From Clostridium acetobutylicum ATCC 824 (GTDB taxonomy: Bacteria; Bacillota; Clostridia; Clostridiales; Clostridiaceae): a stretch of 64,000 nucleotides of DNA. The notes under the pieces are model-generated. The model was not told the origin of the DNA. It did no database searches and was given only the letters and a program-made list of their open reading frames with translations. The position numbers and the translations under genes were made by a program. Every line of letters starts with the position of its first letter. Position 1 is the first letter of the stretch. The stretch spans positions 840,001 to 904,000 of the forward strand of contig NC_003030.1 of assembly GCF_000008765.1 (NCBI RefSeq), in the 5' to 3' direction. Below, in pieces: positions 1 to 9,364 of this stretch.

Positions 1-132
1 AAATTTTGCAAATAAATTAATTGAATATTCAATTAACAAAATTGAAAAATAAAGAAAGCAGTTAGGAAATGTATTACGGTGTAACGTGGTATGTAAAAGT
101 AACTTTATTATTTTTAATATAAACAATACAAA

Positions 133-164
133 AGGGCTGCAATTTAAAACCTTGCAGCCCTTTA
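133..164. terminator. Intrinsic terminator, probably bidirectional
   Basis: A GC-rich stem (AAGGGCTGCAA paired with TTGCAGCCCTT, loop about 9 nt) lies just past the stop codon of the leftward isomerase gene. It is flanked by A-rich and T-rich runs, so it can end transcription from either side. Confidence 0.8.
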
Positions 165-169
165 TAAAT

Positions 170-640
170 TTAAATTTCAGAAAGTTTCTTTAAATGCTTT
201 TCAGAAATTTTAGTTACCTTATCTACACGAATTTTATATTTTTCAATATCACCTAGGAAATCAGTATTCATCCACGTATTTATGGTTTCAAGGGCTATGG
301 CAGAACCTATTATTTTTGCGCCAATGCAAAGAGCATTTGTATTAGAGTGTGAGCGAGCGAGTTTAGCACAAAATGGATCCTGGCAAACTGCTGCATACAC
401 GCCATATATTTTATTTGCAATTAGAGCACTGCCATAACCAACACCATCAATAAAAATTCCACGTTCTGCCTTGCCTTCTGAAAGTGATAAAGCTGCTGGG
501 TAAATATAGTCAGATAGGTGAGAGGGATTTGTATTATGAGTTCCAAAGTCTAAAATTTCATGACCACCATCTTCTAGAAATTTTTTCACTTCTTCCTTTA
601 GAGAAAAACCAGCATGATCACTAGCAACAACAATCTTCAT
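170..640 (-). CDS. RpiB/LacA/LacB-family sugar-phosphate isomerase, atypical active site
   Basis: This is a cytoplasmic sugar-phosphate isomerase of the RpiB/LacAB fold, about 156 residues. The N-terminus reads MKIVVASDHAG, typical of the family; the ANKI and HSNTNALCIG segments match the RpiB substrate-binding loops. I chose the ATG at 640 because GGAGG sits 8 nt upstream; the TTG 15 nt further out is inside that ribosome binding site. The family's usual catalytic Cys (ICGTG in RpiB) is replaced: here the loop is IDGVGYG, with Asp at residue 65. LacA and LacB also carry ID in this loop, so the substrate may be a ketose other than ribulose 5-phosphate (for example a tetrulose or hexulose phosphate). 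The gene is monocistronic. Confidence 0.8.
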   Translation of the reverse strand: MKIVVASDHAGFSLKEEVKKFLEDGGHEILDFGTHNTNPSHLSDYIYPAALSLSEGKAERGIFIDGVGYGSALIANKIYGVYAAVCQDPFCAKLARSHSNTNALCIGAKIIGSAIALETINTWMNTDFLGDIEKYKIRVDKVTKISEKHLKKLSEI

Positions 641-889
641 TCTATGTACCTCCAATTTAATTTCTAAATATAGTATAAGGCAAATATGTTTGTTTTATTA
701 ATGAAATAATATTAGTCTTTAAGGTATTTATAATGATATTACTTAAATTTAAACTCAAAACGATAGAAAAAAATGAAGAAAAAAATGAAAAAAACTAAAA
801 ATTGTGATAATATATTATTAGAATAACAAACAAGTGTCTGCATAAAAAAAACATTTTATTGATAGACATTTTTGAAGGGGGACATTCAG

Positions 890-2272
890 TTGGAAAAAAA
901 AGAGTTGTCACGAGGGCTAAAAGCACGTCATATTGAGCTAATAGCTTTAGGTGGTACAATTGGGGTAGGCTTGTTCATGGGATCAGCTAGTACAATTAAA
1001 TGGGCAGGACCATCAGTGCTGTTAGCTTACGGAGTAGCAGGTATAGCTATGTACATAATTATGAGAATTATGGGAGAAATGCTTTATCTAGAACCATTAG
1101 CAGGATCCTTTGCAAATTACGCAAATAAATATATATCTCCTTTAGCTGGATATATAACAGCTTGGTGTTACTGGTTTATGTGGATAGCTGTTGGTATGTC
1201 TGAAATAACAGCTATAGGAATTTACGTGAAGTTTTGGTTTCCGGCTTTACCAGCTTGGATTCCAGCATTAATTGGTGTGGCTATTCTTGCCGCTGCTAAT
1301 ATGGCTTCAGTTAAATTTTACGGTGAATTTGAATTTTGGTTTTCTTTAATTAAGGTTGTAACTATTGTAGTTATGCTTATAGTTGGAGTGGGTTTGATTT
1401 TCTTTGGTATTGGTAATCATGGTGTGCCTATTGGATTTAAAAATCTTACAGCTCATGGAGGTTTCTTTGCTGGTGGGTTAAAAGGTTGGTTGTTTGCTTT
1501 ATGTATGGTAACGGCATCATATCAAGGAGTAGAGCTTATTGGAATTACAGCAGGAGAGGCACAGGATCCTAAAAATACATTAAGAAAAGCAACTAAAAAT
1601 ATTATTTGGCGTATACTAATCTTTTACGTTGGTGCTATATTTGTAATTGTAACTATTTATCCATGGGACAAGATTAGTACACTTGGCAGTCCATCTGTTT
1701 TAACTTTTGCTAAAATTGGTATTGCAGCAGCGGCCGGTATTATAAATTTTGTAGTACTTACAGCAGCAATGTCCGGTTGTAACAGTGGAATTTACAGCTG
1801 TGGTCGTATGCTCTATACATTAGCTACAAATGGTCAAGCACCTAAATTTTTAGGGAAATTAAACAAGGATGGTGTACCAGCAAATGGTATAAGAACAACT
1901 TTAGTTTGTTTACTTATAGGTGTGATATTAAACTATATATATCCAAATTCAAAACTATTTGTTTATATCTATAGTGCAAGTGTGCTTCCAGGAATGGCTC
2001 CTTGGTTTGTATTATGCATTAGCCAAATAAAATTCAGGAAAGAGCATGCAGAAGAAATGAAGATGCATCCTTTTAAATCAAGGCTTTTTCCATATGCTAA
2101 TTATATTGTAGTAGCATATCTTTGCTTAGTTTTAATTGGTATGTGCTTTAATTCATCAACTCAGATTCCTTTGTTTATTGGTGCTGTATTCTGTGCTATC
2201 GTTACTATAGCATATTTTGCTTTTGGTATACACAAGGGTAAGGTTTCAAAAGTAGAAGAATTGCAAGAATAG
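890..2272 (+). CDS. APC-family amino acid permease
   Basis: A cytoplasmic-membrane amino acid/proton symporter of the amino acid-polyamine-organocation superfamily (AAT/GABA permease type), about 460 residues with roughly twelve hydrophobic helices. The start [20 protein letters not shown] is the family signature around helix 1 (unwound GGTIG motif), and the loop after helix 6 ([15 protein letters not shown]) is also characteristic. The start is probably TTG at 890, with GAAGGGGG about 9 nt upstream; an in-frame TTG at 872 has no ribosome binding site. Substrate cannot be read from sequence. A hairpin terminator follows the stop codon, so the gene stands alone. Confidence 0.9.
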   Translation: MEKKELSRGLKARHIELIALGGTIGVGLFMGSASTIKWAGPSVLLAYGVAGIAMYIIMRIMGEMLYLEPLAGSFANYANKYISPLAGYITAWCYWFMWIAVGMSEITAIGIYVKFWFPALPAWIPALIGVAILAAANMASVKFYGEFEFWFSLIKVVTIVVMLIVGVGLIFFGIGNHGVPIGFKNLTAHGGFFAGGLKGWLFALCMVTASYQGVELIGITAGEAQDPKNTLRKATKNIIWRILIFYVGAIFVIVTIYPWDKISTLGSPSVLTFAKIGIAAAAGIINFVVLTAAMSGCNSGIYSCGRMLYTLATNGQAPKFLGKLNKDGVPANGIRTTLVCLLIGVILNYIYPNSKLFVYIYSASVLPGMAPWFVLCISQIKFRKEHAEEMKMHPFKSRLFPYANYIVVAYLCLVLIGMCFNSSTQIPLFIGAVFCAIVTIAYFAFGIHKGKVSKVEELQE

Positions 2273-2280
2273 GAATTATA

Positions 2281-2320
2281 AAGCATCATCGTGGGTTATG
2301 CCTATGATGATGCTTTTACA
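2281..2320 (+). terminator. Intrinsic terminator after the permease gene
   Basis: The inverted repeat AGCATCATC...GATGATGCT with a short loop is followed by TTTT, 8 nt after the permease stop codon. Confidence 0.75.
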
Positions 2321-2466
2321 AATTTGGATTGATGTATTTCTAAGTATCAATTTCAAAAATTATGGCATATAGAGAATTTACATAGTATAATATTTCTGTA
2401 GAATACGAAGGACGATTTTTGTAGTTGAAGATTTCTAATATAATAATGGGTGAGGAGCATAAAGAT

Positions 2467-3243
2467 ATGGTAACTGAATTGGAAAAGTACTACAATAAAT
2501 TTTGCGAGGACAAAAGATTAACAAGAAAATATGGACAAGTTGAATATTTAACTTCAATGAAATATATTCATGAATATATAGGAGATAATGCGAATGCAAA
2601 AATTTTAGATGTTGGTGCGGGTACAGGCAGGTATTCTGTGCAGTTGGCAAACGAAGGCTACGATGTTACGGCTATCGAACTTGTAAAGCATAATTTAGGA
2701 GTTTTAAGATCAAAAGGAAGTACAGTAAAGGCAATGCAGGGGACAGCACTAGATTTATCAAGATTTTCTGAAAATACCTTTGACATAACGTTGGTATTTG
2801 GACCAATGTATCATTTATATACCTTTGAAGATAAGGTGAAAGCACTTAAAGAAGCAAAAAGAGTAACCAAAGTTGGAGGCGTTATTCTAGTAGCATATTG
2901 TATGAATGAATATAGTGTAATAACCTATGGTTTTAAGGAGAACAATATTCGAGAATGTGTTGATAACGGTAAGCTTGATAGTAAATTTCATGTTATAGCA
3001 GAGCCAAAGGATTTATACGATTATGTAAGGATTGAAGATATTAACAGGTTAGATAAGGAAGTAAACTTAAAGAGAATAAAATTGATTGCAGCAGATGGAC
3101 CTGCTAATTATATGAGACCTGTTTTAAATGCTATGGATGAAGATACCTTTAATCTTTTTCTTGATTATCATTTTTCCACATGTGAAAGACCGGAGCTTTT
3201 AGGAGCAAGTGCACATACCGTAGATATTTTGAGAAAAGAATAG
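2467..3243 (+). CDS. Class I SAM-dependent methyltransferase
   Basis: A soluble methyltransferase of about 258 residues with the Rossmann-like class I fold. Motif I is visible as ILDVGAGTGRYS, followed by the acidic end of strand 2 (VTAIEL) and a motif IV-like FDITLVFGPMYHL; the C-terminal half resembles the small-molecule methyltransferases of Firmicutes. The substrate is unknown. I favour the ATG at 2467 because GTGAGGAG lies 9 nt upstream; in-frame ATG 2446 and TTG 2425 lack a well-placed ribosome binding site. It is monocistronic, between two terminators. Confidence 0.85.
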   Translation: MVTELEKYYNKFCEDKRLTRKYGQVEYLTSMKYIHEYIGDNANAKILDVGAGTGRYSVQLANEGYDVTAIELVKHNLGVLRSKGSTVKAMQGTALDLSRFSENTFDITLVFGPMYHLYTFEDKVKALKEAKRVTKVGGVILVAYCMNEYSVITYGFKENNIRECVDNGKLDSKFHVIAEPKDLYDYVRIEDINRLDKEVNLKRIKLIAADGPANYMRPVLNAMDEDTFNLFLDYHFSTCERPELLGASAHTVDILRKE

Positions 3244-3255
3244 GACAAACATTAG

Positions 3256-3290
3256 AAATCCCACTAATATAAAAATTAGTGGGATTTTTT
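3256..3290. terminator. Bidirectional terminator between convergent genes
   Basis: The perfect stem AAATCCCACTAAT / ATTAGTGGGATTT separates the rightward methyltransferase from the leftward DUF4317 gene, with a T-run on the plus strand. Confidence 0.9.
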
Positions 3291-4636
3291 TAAAGTAAGG
3301 CATCGACGCCATTTACATTAGCTTGTTCATTTTCTTCTAGAGGAATTACAATGCATTTCTTGCCGTCAATTATTTGTGATTTTATTTCGGGTACTTTTTC
3401 AGGCTTTACCTTAAGAACAATATCATAGCTTGGATCAGACTGATTATCAGGTGCTATTTCAGAATTGGAATCCTCCTCTAAAGTAGTATCAGTGGCTGCT
3501 TCTTCTGGTATATTAATTTTTTCTTCTAATACCGATTCTTTGTCTGAATCTTCTACAATTTCTTTCTTTGTTTGTTCAAGTCTTTCTTCTAATACTTGTA
3601 CTTTTTGTTCGAGTCTCTTTTCCTTTTTTCTTTGTTCATTTGCTGCCAGTGCTTTTTTATCTATTAAATTTTCTACTACAGGAGGAGTATCAGCGAACTC
3701 TTCTTTATAGGATTTTTCAATTTTCTCAGTGATTTCTTCAGGAATTCCGCTTTCAACTAGAATATCCTGAATGTTATCATTAGTTAAAATTACAGGCTCA
3801 GCATCAGTACCATTAACGGTACTATTTTCATCAACTATGTTATTAAGAGTCTCTTGAATTTCCATAAATAAATGATCAGATTTAGCATCATCACTGCCAA
3901 TAGCTTTACGAATAATGGTATTAAATGCTTCTTTTTGTTCAGTAGCAGTTTGTTTAGAGCTACACCCTAAGGCTTGTTCCATTAATTCAGGATGAGTATC
4001 CTTTGCATTTTTCGTATAGTACATAATAGAGTGAATGTCAGTACTGCGGTCTGTAAAGGCTGGGAATACAAATCCAAGATCTGGCGGCCCGACTATCCAG
4101 TCCCTATTGCGTGCTCCAATTCTATTTTCATCTTCAAGATATCCAAGAGCTGCTTTTGAAAGTGATACTGGACATATTGCGCATAATAAGTATTCGTATA
4201 TTTCTTCAGATTCATCTAATTTAGAATTATCTGTAGTTTTAGTCATAACATCATAAGCGTCATGAAAAATAAGTATTAAGAAATTACCTGCATAATCATA
4301 ACTATCTATAATTAAGTTATAAAAGCTGTCGAGAAGAGCAGCGTCTTTTAATGCACTTTTTTTAAGGCTTAACAAAGAAAGCTGCCGACTATCCATATTT
4401 TCGCCATCAAGGGGAAAGTTAAGTTCTAGAAGGTTATTTCCAACTGTTCCAGATAAAGCTTTTTTAGCAATCTCTAAATATTTAAAGAATTCTTCGTCCC
4501 TTAGATTTAAAAAGGTTTCATTAATTTTTAATACGATATTTTTTTGTGCATCTACATAACAACCGCACATTCTAGTAAAGGTACACTCGTCTTTTTTAAA
4601 ACGTCTTTTTAATTCTAATATATCCTTTTTATTCAT
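3290..4636 (-). CDS. DUF4317 family protein
   Basis: A cytoplasmic protein of about 448 residues that I recognise as the DUF4317 family of Clostridia, function unknown. The N-terminal third (MNKKDILELKRRFKKDECT, then a conserved CGCYVD) is the most typical part. From about residue 310 the protein becomes Glu/Lys-rich with predicted coiled coil (EQRKKEKRLEQKVQVLEERLEQ), then a short C-terminal region mentioning a lysine-rich beta segment. There is no signal peptide or membrane segment. The ATG at 4636 has GAGAGGG about 6 nt upstream; an ATG 15 nt earlier does not. The gene is alone and convergent with the methyltransferase. Confidence 0.7.
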   Translation of the reverse strand: MNKKDILELKRRFKKDECTFTRMCGCYVDAQKNIVLKINETFLNLRDEEFFKYLEIAKKALSGTVGNNLLELNFPLDGENMDSRQLSLLSLKKSALKDAALLDSFYNLIIDSYDYAGNFLILIFHDAYDVMTKTTDNSKLDESEEIYEYLLCAICPVSLSKAALGYLEDENRIGARNRDWIVGPPDLGFVFPAFTDRSTDIHSIMYYTKNAKDTHPELMEQALGCSSKQTATEQKEAFNTIIRKAIGSDDAKSDHLFMEIQETLNNIVDENSTVNGTDAEPVILTNDNIQDILVESGIPEEITEKIEKSYKEEFADTPPVVENLIDKKALAANEQRKKEKRLEQKVQVLEERLEQTKKEIVEDSDKESVLEEKINIPEEAATDTTLEEDSNSEIAPDNQSDPSYDIVLKVKPEKVPEIKSQIIDGKKCIVIPLEENEQANVNGVDALL

Positions 4637-4891
4637 ATTTAACCCTCTCATTTCATGAGTTTTTATAAAGAAACTATACTACTTAATATAGTATAGTGTT
4701 CAATTGAAAGCTCTGCAAGTAACTAAACTAGTTTTGTTTTGAAAAATTTAAAAGGATATTAAAAATTGATGGATTTAATTAATCAACATTATATAAACTT
4801 TTTCAACTGTATTTGGGTAGGCAGAAATTATAAATAATGATATAGTTAATATTATGATAAAACAATTATTTAAGAAGGAGTATGTAATACT

Positions 4892-6043
4892 ATGAAATTG
4901 GAAGAAAGAATTAAAAGCAAAATTACTATTTTAGTATTTATTGCGATTTTAATGTATTTCCTACTTAACTACGGTAATGATGTAAGAGGAATAATAAATA
5001 ATATATACTCGATATTTTTTCCTTTCATTTTAGGAGGATGTATTGCATTTATTCTTAATATACCAGTTACATTTTTTTCGAAGAAGCTGCTTAATTGCAA
5101 AATTAAATTCATAGGAAAAGTAGTTAGAAAATATAATATAAGCATTAGTATAGTAGCTTCATGTATTCTTATAATAGGCATTTTTGCATTGATTTCAGCA
5201 ATAATTATACCTAATATAATTCAAACTATTAAAATATTACCAAACGCTTTTGATAATTCTATAACTGCATTTCAGAAATTCGTTAATGAAAATAGTTGGA
5301 TGTCTAAAAATGTAACGAGTTTGGTTAATAATCTGAATATAGATTGGAATGGAATTTTAAATAAAGTAAAAATCACTATTATTACAGGTGCTAGTTCAGT
5401 TTTTATGTCAACATTAGGTGCGGCAACTACTTTTGCTAGTACTGCCATCGAATTTGTATTGTCATTTATATTTTCAATATACATATTGGCGCAAAAGAAT
5501 AAATTAGGCACTCAAGTAAAAATGGTATTGTATGCTTTTTTTAAGAAGCAAAAGGTAGATTCAGCTTTAGAAGTATTAAAACTTACTAGTAATACTTTTT
5601 CAAATTTTATTACTGGTCAATGTACTGTATCTATAATTTTAGGAGTTATGTTTTTTATTGTAATGACAATTTTAAAGCTTCCATATGCGATTGAAGTTAG
5701 TATAATAATTGCCTTTTTTTCAGTTATACCTATGATAGGTTCAATTATAGGATTTGTTTTAAGTGTGTTATTGCTTTTAATATTTAACCCTATAAAAGCA
5801 GGTGTTTTTGTATTTGTTTTCTTAGCAATTAAGCAGGTTGAGGATAATTTTATTTATCCAAAGATTGTAGGAAATTCTGTAGGGTTACCATCTATTTTAG
5901 TATTAGTAGCAATAACTTTAGGAGGAAAAGTTTTGGGAGTTCCAGGCATGATTATGTCTATTCCTTTATTTTCAGTAGCTTACGTTTTACTTCGAAAAGA
6001 AGTTTATACTAGATTAGAGAAAAAAGCTTTAAAGGTAGAATAG
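4892..6043 (+). CDS. AI-2E family transporter (PerM/YdbI-like)
   Basis: A polytopic membrane protein of 383 residues in the AI-2E exporter/PerM superfamily. It has about eight hydrophobic segments: a first helix at roughly 12-30, a pair at 35-60, a helix near 70-95, a long extracytoplasmic region, then five C-terminal helices. The C-terminal motif region with VEDNFIYPKIVGNSVGLP is a family hallmark. Members have been linked to autoinducer-2 export or to Na+(Li+)/H+ antiport, so the substrate is open. AAGAAGGAG precedes the ATG by 11 nt. A terminator follows directly. Confidence 0.88.
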   Translation: MKLEERIKSKITILVFIAILMYFLLNYGNDVRGIINNIYSIFFPFILGGCIAFILNIPVTFFSKKLLNCKIKFIGKVVRKYNISISIVASCILIIGIFALISAIIIPNIIQTIKILPNAFDNSITAFQKFVNENSWMSKNVTSLVNNLNIDWNGILNKVKITIITGASSVFMSTLGAATTFASTAIEFVLSFIFSIYILAQKNKLGTQVKMVLYAFFKKQKVDSALEVLKLTSNTFSNFITGQCTVSIILGVMFFIVMTILKLPYAIEVSIIIAFFSVIPMIGSIIGFVLSVLLLLIFNPIKAGVFVFVFLAIKQVEDNFIYPKIVGNSVGLPSILVLVAITLGGKVLGVPGMIMSIPLFSVAYVLLRKEVYTRLEKKALKVE

Positions 6044-6060
6044 GGTTTATAGTATAAAAA

Positions 6061-6095
6061 TAAGAAGTGGATTTTTTAATTCACTTCTTATTTTT
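6061..6095 (+). terminator. Intrinsic terminator after the AI-2E family gene
   Basis: The stem TAAGAAGTG / CACTTCTTA is followed by TTTTTG, 18 nt past the stop codon. Confidence 0.8.
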
Positions 6096-6194
6096 GTTTA
6101 GTGGAGCTTAAATTAAATATTTTATGCATAAAGCCTTTAACAGGGCTATTTTTTGTATCCTTTCTCGCTTTTGTTAAATAACATAATGGTTTCT

Positions 6195-6242
6195 TTGAAA
6201 TGACTCAACATATTTGATATAATTATTATACAATTTGTTGAG
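6195..6242 (+). promoter_or_regulatory. Promoter of the pel operon with an overlapping dyad
   Basis: TTGAAA (6195-6200), a 17-bp spacer and TATAAT (6218-6223) form a near-consensus sigma-A promoter, about 38 bp before the pelD start region. The half-sites CTCAACA (6204-6210) and TGTTGAG (6236-6242) are exact inverted repeats that bracket the -10 box and the probable start point, so they look like an operator. No regulator gene adjoins the operon. Confidence 0.65.
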
Positions 6243-6279
6243 TTTTGCACATTATTTGTCGAAAACCTAGGAGGGAATT

Positions 6280-8457
6280 ATGAGGATACTAATAGTAGGA
6301 GGCTGTGGGTTCATAGGCTCCCATGTTGTTGAGAGACTTTATAAAGAAGGGCATAAAACATATATAATAGATAATCTTTCTACTGGAAATTTAAAAAATG
6401 TTACAGTACCACATAAGTTTTATAATTTATCAATTGAAAGCGAAAGTTGTGAAGAAGTGTTTAAGGCAAATAAATTTGATGCTGTCATTGATCTTTCATC
6501 TCCAGTAGTCAATACTAATGCTGAAGCTTCTTCATTTGAATTAACACCATCAGTTAAGGGAATTACTAATTTGCTAAACTTTTCCTCTAAATATGGAGTG
6601 AAAAGATTTATATTTGCGTCTTCTGCTTCAGTCTATGGCAATAATAATCTTACTATTAAAGAGGAAGCTGAGATAAATCCGCTATCACCTTATGCAGTAA
6701 ATAAATATGTTGGGGAATTCTATACTCAAAAATGGTTCGAGATTTATGGGCTGAAAACAATATCTCTTAGAATTTCAAATGTATTTGGTCCAAGACAAAG
6801 TATAAAAGGAGAAGGCAATGTGGTAGCTTTATTTATAAATAAAGCTCTTAAAAGTTCTGAAATAGATAGATTTGGTGATGGAACTCAAACAAGAGATTTT
6901 ATATATGTTGAAGATGTTGTTGATGCTATATATAAAGCTCTAGAAAGTGATTATACTGGAGTACTTAATATCTCTACAAATACGGAGCATTCTTTGAATG
7001 AATTAATAGACACCTTAGAGGAATTTCATCCAATAAGAAAGGTAAATTACAGATTAAATCGTTCTGGGGATATAAAAAAATCAAAATTAGATAACTCAAA
7101 GGCAAAAACAGAACTAGGATGGGATACTAAATATTCTTTTAGAGCAGCCTTGGAAAAAACCTATGATTGGTATAAGAAAAATTGTAGCCTAAGTGAAACA
7201 GTTAGTGATACATCTAAGGCTAAGACAAAAAAAAGAACGTTATTTAAATATCTACCTTATTTTGAGAATATATTATTTATGCTTCTTATTTTCTTCTTGA
7301 CTTTTAGCATACTTAAAGTTAAGGATCCATTTTCCAGTGGTTTTGCGGATATTTGTTATATGTATATAATAATTATGTCCATTATGTATGGAATGAAGCA
7401 GGCATCATTATCGGTAATCTTTTCTTGTGGCTTATATTTCTATTTGTTATTAAACACGGGGTATAGTGTAGTTACAATTTTATATGATCCTACAAACCTT
7501 CCGCATGTATTAAGTTATATTATAATTGGGGCAGTTTGTGGATATGCTGCGGATGTTTATAAAAGAAATTCTAAAATTAAAGAATTAAAAATTGATACTC
7601 TTAACAATAAATATAAGTTTCTAGAAACAATTTATAATGAAACAAGAAATGCAAAGGAAGAATTAGAAGAACAAATTATTGGTTCGGAGAACAGCTTTGT
7701 AAATATTTATAATACAACAAAAGCTTTAGATAGTTTGGAAGTCAATGATATATACTTTGGTTCTATTAGGATAATAGATAAGCTTTTAAATACATTGAAA
7801 TCATCAATATATATATTGGATAGAGATGGGAAATATCTTAGACTTAAAGCCAAATCCAGCAGTGAAAACTTTAGTTTGCCTTATTCAGTTAATCTAGATC
7901 AATTTAGAGAGATAAATCAGGCTATAAAAAGTAAAACAGTATTTATTAATAGAACTCTAAATCCTAAACTGCCTACAATGGTTGCTCCAGTAATAATTAA
8001 TGATAATGTAAAGGCTATTATATCTGTGTATGATGTTAAATTTGAAAAGCTAACTCTCCATTATGAGAATTTGTTTAAGGCCCTAGTTGATTTGATTTCA
8101 AATGCTATAGGTAAGGCATTAAAATATGATGAAATAGCAGCTAGAAATAAATATATACCTAATACGGAAATACTAACTACTAAAGAGTTTAAAAAAGTTT
8201 TAACCGATAAAATTAGAAACAAGGAAATCTCTGGAATAAATTTTACTCTTTTGAGAATTAAAGATAATAATCTTTCTTATGAAGAAAACTTTAATAAACT
8301 TTCTTTAAGCATAAGAGACGATGATTTAATAGGACTTGGTGAGGGGAATTATATTTATGTTATTTTATCAAATACAGACAAGATTAAATCTGAGAAAGTG
8401 TTAATGAGGATTTCCAAAAGTGGATTAAATGCTGAAGTAATGGAGGATCTATATTGA
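6280..8457 (+). CDS. pelD: UDP-sugar epimerase (PelX-like) fused to PelD c-di-GMP receptor
   Basis: First gene of the Pel operon, 725 residues. Residues 1-310 are an extended SDR nucleotide-sugar epimerase: NAD-binding GGCGFIG at 7-13, SSASVYG ending at 120 and the catalytic pair Tyr138-Lys142 (YAVNK). Residues about 320-420 carry four hydrophobic helices, about 430-590 resemble a GAF domain, and about 600-725 are a degenerate GGDEF domain. The catalytic GGDEF is lost (GEGNY at 687-691), but an RxxD inhibitory-site motif (Arg679-Asp682) is kept at the canonical distance, as in PelD of Pseudomonas, which binds c-di-GMP to switch on Pel synthesis. The epimerase probably makes UDP-GalNAc from UDP-GlcNAc, as PelX does. 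GGAGGG lies 6 nt before the ATG. The domain fusion is the odd feature. Confidence 0.85.
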   Translation: MRILIVGGCGFIGSHVVERLYKEGHKTYIIDNLSTGNLKNVTVPHKFYNLSIESESCEEVFKANKFDAVIDLSSPVVNTNAEASSFELTPSVKGITNLLNFSSKYGVKRFIFASSASVYGNNNLTIKEEAEINPLSPYAVNKYVGEFYTQKWFEIYGLKTISLRISNVFGPRQSIKGEGNVVALFINKALKSSEIDRFGDGTQTRDFIYVEDVVDAIYKALESDYTGVLNISTNTEHSLNELIDTLEEFHPIRKVNYRLNRSGDIKKSKLDNSKAKTELGWDTKYSFRAALEKTYDWYKKNCSLSETVSDTSKAKTKKRTLFKYLPYFENILFMLLIFFLTFSILKVKDPFSSGFADICYMYIIIMSIMYGMKQASLSVIFSCGLYFYLLLNTGYSVVTILYDPTNLPHVLSYIIIGAVCGYAADVYKRNSKIKELKIDTLNNKYKFLETIYNETRNAKEELEEQIIGSENSFVNIYNTTKALDSLEVNDIYFGSIRIIDKLLNTLKSSIYILDRDGKYLRLKAKSSSENFSLPYSVNLDQFREINQAIKSKTVFINRTLNPKLPTMVAPVIINDNVKAIISVYDVKFEKLTLHYENLFKALVDLISNAIGKALKYDEIAARNKYIPNTEILTTKEFKKVLTDKIRNKEISGINFTLLRIKDNNLSYEENFNKLSLSIRDDDLIGLGEGNYIYVILSNTDKIKSEKVLMRISKSGLNAEVMEDLY

Positions 8458-8458
8458 T

Positions 8459-9364
8459 ATGTATAAGTTTTTAATAATTCATCTTTTAATTTGCCTAATA
8501 TTTTATGTATATATGCATATTAAGAATACTTCAAAAGAAGAGTTACTTTATAGATTATTGGTAGTTTTATTTATTCCTTGTTTTGGTATAGTATATTTTC
8601 TTATTATTTATATTTTGGATAAGAAAAATTATAAATCGGATAAAGCATTATCAGATTATGAGGATTATATAAAAAGTACTTTAGAAAATACACATTTTAA
8701 AATGTCAAACTTTAATAAGCAAAAGGATCTAGTACCTATTAGTGAAGCTTTTATTTTAAATAGCAATAAAGTTAAAAGAGAACTATTAATTAATTTGGTT
8801 AAAGATAATCCAATGAAGCATATTTCAATTTTAGAAAAGGCCTTGGAGAATGATGATACAGAGGTGTCTCATTATGCAGCAAGCGCAATTACAGAAATAA
8901 AGAATTATTTTATAGAAAATATCCAAAAGGAAGCTGTAAGGTATGAAAAGGATAAAAATAATATAGAGATACTTATATCGTATTTAAATATACTTAAACA
9001 ATACATAGACAGTGGATTTCTAGAGGGACATAATTTAAATAAATATAAGCAGCTGTATTCAGAAAAATTAGGAGAATTACTTTTAATTAATAAATCAGAT
9101 GCTGAGTATTTTGTAAAAAAGATAGACTGCGATATTGAACTTGAGAATTTTAATTCTGCTAAAAAATATTGCACGGTTTTTTACGATAACCATAAAAATA
9201 ATGAAAAACCTTATATTATGTTTATGAAAATTTATTATTTACTTAATGATCACATTAACTTCAAAAAAACTTTAAAAAAATTGATGGAATCAAATATAAA
9301 GTTTAGCAGCGATACTTTAAATACAGTAAGATTTTGGATAGCAGGTGAAGGAAATGAATATTAA
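8459..9364 (+). CDS. pelE: PelE-like membrane-anchored TPR/HEAT-repeat protein
   Basis: A 301-residue protein with two N-terminal transmembrane helices (about 4-22 and 33-52) followed by an all-helical cytoplasmic region. The segment near residues 115-150 (ILEKALENDDTEVSHYAASA) resembles HEAT/TPR repeats. Sequence alone would not identify it; its place between PelD and the PelA-type deacetylase, its size and its two-helix-plus-repeat layout match PelE, which in Gram-negative Pel systems is an inner-membrane TPR protein of the synthase complex. The start is 1 nt after the pelD stop, with GGAGG inside the end of pelD. The 3' end overlaps the next gene, indicating translational coupling. Confidence 0.65.
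   Translation: MYKFLIIHLLICLIFYVYMHIKNTSKEELLYRLLVVLFIPCFGIVYFLIIYILDKKNYKSDKALSDYEDYIKSTLENTHFKMSNFNKQKDLVPISEAFILNSNKVKRELLINLVKDNPMKHISILEKALENDDTEVSHYAASAITEIKNYFIENIQKEAVRYEKDKNNIEILISYLNILKQYIDSGFLEGHNLNKYKQLYSEKLGELLLINKSDAEYFVKKIDCDIELENFNSAKKYCTVFYDNHKNNEKPYIMFMKIYYLLNDHINFKKTLKKLMESNIKFSSDTLNTVRFWIAGEGNEY

Noticed and set aside
3465-4256. Plus-strand open frames inside the DUF4317 gene
   Set aside because: They lie antisense to a gene with good ribosome binding site and family match and have Ser-rich shadow composition.
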